Shown: positions 3,323-5,958 of the stretch, in pieces
How positions within the stretch are numbered: the first letter of the stretch is position 1
Layout of the letters: each line of letters opens with the position of its first letter
Origin: Patescibacteria group bacterium
GTDB lineage: Bacteria; Patescibacteriota; Minisyncoccia; Phycocordibacterales; UBA2100
Direction: 5' to 3'
Assembly (NCBI GenBank): GCA_015491135.1
Contig: WFWK01000057.1
Location: 1 to 5,958 of the forward strand
Length of the DNA: 5,958 nucleotides
Notes under the pieces: model-generated
What the model was told of the DNA's origin: nothing
Seen by the model: only the letters and a program-made list of their open reading frames with translations
Database searches by the model: none
Translations under genes and position numbers: made by a program

Positions 3323-4348
3323 ATGAATAATGTCACCATCTCAATTTCAACAGAAACAATGATAAAAGCGGTGGTTGTATTTCTGGGAACATATCTACTG
3401 TGGCTTTTGAGAGATTTGGTTTTGATTGTTTTAGCCTCAATTGTGATAGGGTCGGCGATATCTCCAATGGCGGGCTATCTTTTAAAATTTAAAGTACCCC
3501 GCACACTTTCAATACTTATTGTGTATATTTTGTTTTTTGTTGGGTTTTTCTCGGTTATGTATTTTTTTATACCGCCGGTTTTACAACAAACCTCAAGTCT
3601 TTTGGCAACGTTGCCAACAACCCTTGAGGGGATGGGTGTAGAAAACAATTTATCTTTCATTGATACAAAATCCCTTGCCGAGCCGGTAAAAGAACTCAAC
3701 ACACTGTTTGCCAACCTGAAAGAAGATTCAATAAGTTTAATTACAACAGTTTTTGGTGGTCTTATGAGTTTTGTGTTGATTGTGGTTTTATCTTTTTATT
3801 TTGCTGTGAATGAGAAGGGCGTTGAGGATTTCTTAAGAATGATAACACCTTTAAGTCGCGAGAAGTTTGTATTGAATCTGTGGAAGCGAGCCCAAAAGAA
3901 AATGGGGCTTTGGTTGCAAGGGCAACTTCTGCTGGGGCTTATAGTCGGAGTTTTGGTATTTTTGGGGCTTACCGTTATGGGTGTTCCTTACGCTCTGGCT
4001 CTTGCTTTTTTGGCTGGAATAATGGAGCTTATCCCGGTTTTTGGTCCGTTTTTGTCAGCAGCTCCCGCCGTGGCCCTGGCTTTCAGTACAAGTGGATTTA
4101 CTTTTGCTTTGATTGTGGCTATTTTTTACTTGATTGTTCAGCAGTTTGAGAATAATTTGATTTATCCTTTGGTGGTAACTAAGGTGGTGGGAGTTCCTCC
4201 GCTTTTGGTTATTTTGGCTTTGGTTGCAGGTGGAATGCTTGCCGGAGTTATAGGTGTGCTTTTGGCTGTGCCGGTTGCGGCTGTTTTGCAGGAGGTGTTC
4301 TCAGAGTTGGATAAGCTAAAGCACAAGGAGGTAAAACAAACAAAATAA
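3323..4348 (+). CDS. AI-2E family transporter
   Basis: The product is 341 aa, normal for this family of polytopic membrane proteins. Hydrophobic segments lie near 13-28, 31-50, 60-83, 140-161, 199-219, 222-245, 258-275 and 294-325. The loop between the third and fourth (about 84-138) is the less conserved soluble region. Family signatures are clear: Glu235-Leu-Ile-Pro-Val-Phe-Gly-Pro-Phe, Gln273-Gln-Phe-Glu-Asn-Asn-Leu-Ile-Tyr-Pro, and Gly303-Gly-Met-Leu-Ala-Gly-Val-Ile-Gly-Val-Leu-Leu-Ala-Val-Pro. Characterised relatives export autoinducer-2 or act as sodium/proton antiporters; substrate cannot be read from sequence, and a quorum-sensing role should not be assumed. The ATG at 3323 is preferred over a GTG at 3269, because the extended -10 lies between them and the GTG is inside the terminator. 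Confidence 0.92.
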   Translation: MNNVTISISTETMIKAVVVFLGTYLLWLLRDLVLIVLASIVIGSAISPMAGYLLKFKVPRTLSILIVYILFFVGFFSVMYFFIPPVLQQTSSLLATLPTTLEGMGVENNLSFIDTKSLAEPVKELNTLFANLKEDSISLITTVFGGLMSFVLIVVLSFYFAVNEKGVEDFLRMITPLSREKFVLNLWKRAQKKMGLWLQGQLLLGLIVGVLVFLGLTVMGVPYALALAFLAGIMELIPVFGPFLSAAPAVALAFSTSGFTFALIVAIFYLIVQQFENNLIYPLVVTKVVGVPPLLVILALVAGGMLAGVIGVLLAVPVAAVLQEVFSELDKLKHKEVKQTK

Positions 4349-4360
4349 GTTATCGGTAAT

Positions 4361-4366
4361 TATAAA
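4361..4366 (+). promoter_or_regulatory. -10 box adjoining the metG start codon
   Basis: TATAAA matches the -10 consensus in five of six bases and ends 6 nt before the ATG at 4373. No Shine-Dalgarno precedes that ATG. The gap from the AI-2E stop to the ATG is only 24 nt, so readthrough transcription is also possible. The following GATAGT resembles the AGT after the -10 boxes of two other genes here. Confidence 0.5.
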
Positions 4367-4372
4367 GATAGT

Positions 4373-5860
4373 ATGAAAAGCAAGTTTTGGTCATTGTTTA
4401 AATTGGCTTTTAGAAAAAACAAAAAGAATAAAGTTTCAAATTCGGTTTATATAACAACCACTCTGCCATATGTAAACGCATCTCCTCATGTGGGGTTTGC
4501 GCTAGAGATTACACAAGTAGATGCTCTGGCAAGATTTTACCGCTCTTTAGGGAGGGAGGTGTTTTTCAACACCGGCACAGATGAGCATGGGCAGAAAATT
4601 TTTGAAGCTGCCCAAAAGGCGGGCAAAGATCCACAGGAGTATGTAGATTTTTACGCAAACGAGTTTAAAAAACTAAAAGATTTGCTAAACCTCTCGCCTG
4701 ACACTTTTATCCGCACAACAGATGAAAGTCATAAAAAAGCTGCGCAAGAGCTCTGGAGAAAGGCAATGGAGAAGAGCGATATTTACAAGAAAAAATACAA
4801 AGGCCTCTATTGTGTGGGTTGCGAAGCTTTTGTAAGAGAGTCAGATTTAAACGAAAACGGAGAGTGTCCCAATCATCCCGGCAAACCCTTGCGAGAATTT
4901 GAGGAAGAAAATTATTTTTTCGCTCTTACAAAATACAAAGACAAGCTTAAAGAATATATAAAAAAGCCAAATTCAATTATTCCCGAAAAACGCAAAAAAG
5001 AAGCTTTGCAAATCCTTGAGTCCTTGGAAGATATCAGCATCTCACGTGACAAATCCAGACTCTCGTGGGGTGTGCCCGTGCCGGGAGATGAAAGCCAAGT
5101 TATGTATGTTTGGTTTGACGCACTCACTAATTACATTTCAACTCTTGGTTTTCCTAATAAAGAGGGAAACTTTAAAAAATTCTGGCAAGAGGGCTATACA
5201 ATTCAACTTGCAGGGAAAGATCAAGTGAAATTCCAATCAATCATTTGGCAAGCAATGCTTCTCTCAACCGGAATTAAAAATACAGATACAGTTTTTTATC
5301 ATGGCTTTATAACAAGCGAAGGACAAAAAATGAGCAAAACTTTGGGGAATGTCATCTCGCCTGTAGAGTTGGTGGATAGATACGGTATTGATGCAACCCG
5401 CTATATTCTGCTTCGTCATGTGCATCCGCATGAGGACACTGATCTTACTTGGGAGCGAATGGATGAGTGGTACACCGCAAACTTGGTAAACGGACTCGGT
5501 AACCTAGTGGCGCGCACAATGAAAATGGCAGAGACTCATTTAAACTCACCTGTAAAAGTGGAAGGCAAAGAGTGGGGACCAAGCTTTATGAACTCCATGG
5601 AAAGTTTTAAATTCAATGAAGCGCTGGATATGATTTGGGCTCTTATTGGCGAACTTGACCAAGCTATTACAGATACGGAACCGTTTAAAGTGGTCAAAAC
5701 CGATAAAAAAACGGGGCAAAAAATTATCATTGATTTAGTGCATGGGCTCTACGAAATAGCAGGTTATCTAAAACCTTTTATGCCGGAGACTGCACAGGCT
5801 ATAGAACAGGCTATAAAAGAGAATAAGAAGCCTGAGAACTTGTTTAGTAGATTAAAATAG
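4373..5860 (+). CDS. metG: Methionyl-tRNA synthetase
   Basis: The product is 495 aa and charges tRNA-Met (initiator and elongator) in the cytoplasm. It is a class I synthetase: His39-Val-Gly-Phe is the HIGH-type signature in the Rossmann fold, and Lys319-Met-Ser-Lys-Thr is the KMSKS loop. The connective-peptide insertion has one zinc knuckle with ligands Cys147, Cys150, Cys165 and His168, as in Thermus-type enzymes. Trp247-Phe-Asp-Ala-Leu-Thr-Asn-Tyr belongs to the methionine pocket. Residues ~360-495 are the helical anticodon-binding domain, and no C-terminal EMAP-like tRNA-binding domain follows. Odd points are a basic, aromatic ~20-residue N-terminal extension before the family start (Tyr26-Ile-Thr-Thr-Thr-Leu-Pro-Tyr), Gln288 and Gln293 in the usual Phe-His-x-x-x-Trp-Pro region, and Phe438 where the anticodon-reading Trp normally stands. 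No ATG or GTG between the two candidate N-termini offers a shorter start. Confidence 0.96.
   Translation: MKSKFWSLFKLAFRKNKKNKVSNSVYITTTLPYVNASPHVGFALEITQVDALARFYRSLGREVFFNTGTDEHGQKIFEAAQKAGKDPQEYVDFYANEFKKLKDLLNLSPDTFIRTTDESHKKAAQELWRKAMEKSDIYKKKYKGLYCVGCEAFVRESDLNENGECPNHPGKPLREFEEENYFFALTKYKDKLKEYIKKPNSIIPEKRKKEALQILESLEDISISRDKSRLSWGVPVPGDESQVMYVWFDALTNYISTLGFPNKEGNFKKFWQEGYTIQLAGKDQVKFQSIIWQAMLLSTGIKNTDTVFYHGFITSEGQKMSKTLGNVISPVELVDRYGIDATRYILLRHVHPHEDTDLTWERMDEWYTANLVNGLGNLVARTMKMAETHLNSPVKVEGKEWGPSFMNSMESFKFNEALDMIWALIGELDQAITDTEPFKVVKTDKKTGQKIIIDLVHGLYEIAGYLKPFMPETAQAIEQAIKENKKPENLFSRLK
5853..5858 (+). promoter_or_regulatory. -10 box overlapping the metG stop codon
   Basis: TAAAAT overlaps the last metG codons and the first base of its TAG stop, and ends 6 nt before the ATG at 5865. 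No Shine-Dalgarno is present. The same geometry at four earlier genes suggests a leaderless start here as well. Confidence 0.45.
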
Positions 5861-5864
5861 CAAT

Positions 5865-5958
5865 ATGAAAATTTTAAAAACATTTTTTGTATTAGTTATT
5901 TTTATCATTGTTGGAACTCTAGGCGTTATCTATGTTTATGTAAAGCTCAATGAAGATA
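5865..5958 (+). CDS. Partial gene starting with a membrane helix
   Basis: The frame is open from the ATG at 5865 to the window end: 31 complete codons, cut off on the right. The peptide starts Met-Lys-Ile-Leu-Lys, continues with a strongly hydrophobic stretch (about residues 7-26, rich in Val, Ile and Phe), and ends Lys-Leu-Asn-Glu-Asp. This is an N-terminal signal anchor or uncleaved signal peptide with the rest probably outside the membrane. It begins 4 nt after the metG stop. Too little is visible to name a family. Confidence 0.65.
   Translation, partial: MKILKTFFVLVIFIIVGTLGVIYVYVKLNED

Overview
The window looks like part of a small, AT-rich bacterial genome of the Candidate Phyla Radiation (Patescibacteria, perhaps Parcubacteria or Microgenomates). 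This placement is an inference from several things. Genes are compact, all on the + strand, and mostly lack Shine-Dalgarno sequences. rplJ-rplL is detached from rplK-rplA and rpoB. The methionyl-tRNA synthetase is short, has a single zinc knuckle and shows substitutions at usually conserved substrate-pocket positions. A DNA-binding protein carries a degenerate MNT-type nucleotidyltransferase-like domain. No rRNA, tRNA, CRISPR array or transposase was seen.

Layout. Bases 1-330 hold a hairpin, a good Shine-Dalgarno and a small putative secreted protein of 96 aa with four cysteines. Bases 330-684 carry no convincing protein gene but are dense in RNA signals: a 9-bp hairpin (342-363), an extended -10 promoter (407-415), a large imperfect stem-loop (428-519) that I cannot assign to a family, a second promoter (559-586), and a ribosomal protein L10 leader (about 593-660). 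Then come rplJ (L10, 685-1182) and rplL (L7/L12 with an unusual ~64-residue Glu/Gln/Lys-rich N-terminal extension, 1217-1774), closed by a strong intrinsic terminator (1805-1839). Next are a winged-helix/MNT-like protein (1895-2476), a five-helix membrane protein with an MscS-like pore helix (2531-3217), a second strong terminator (3236-3274), an AI-2E family transporter (3323-4348), metG (4373-5860), and the first 31 codons of a gene starting with a membrane helix (5865 to the window end).

How the parts work together. L10 and L7/L12 form the ribosomal stalk. Excess L10 most likely represses its own mRNA through the leader. The remaining genes are probably separate transcription units rather than one operon. 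Each of the five starts after rplL has a -10-like hexamer ending only 6-8 nt before the ATG and no Shine-Dalgarno, as expected for leaderless mRNAs. This recurring start architecture and the unassigned structured RNA upstream of the L10 leader are the two most notable observations.
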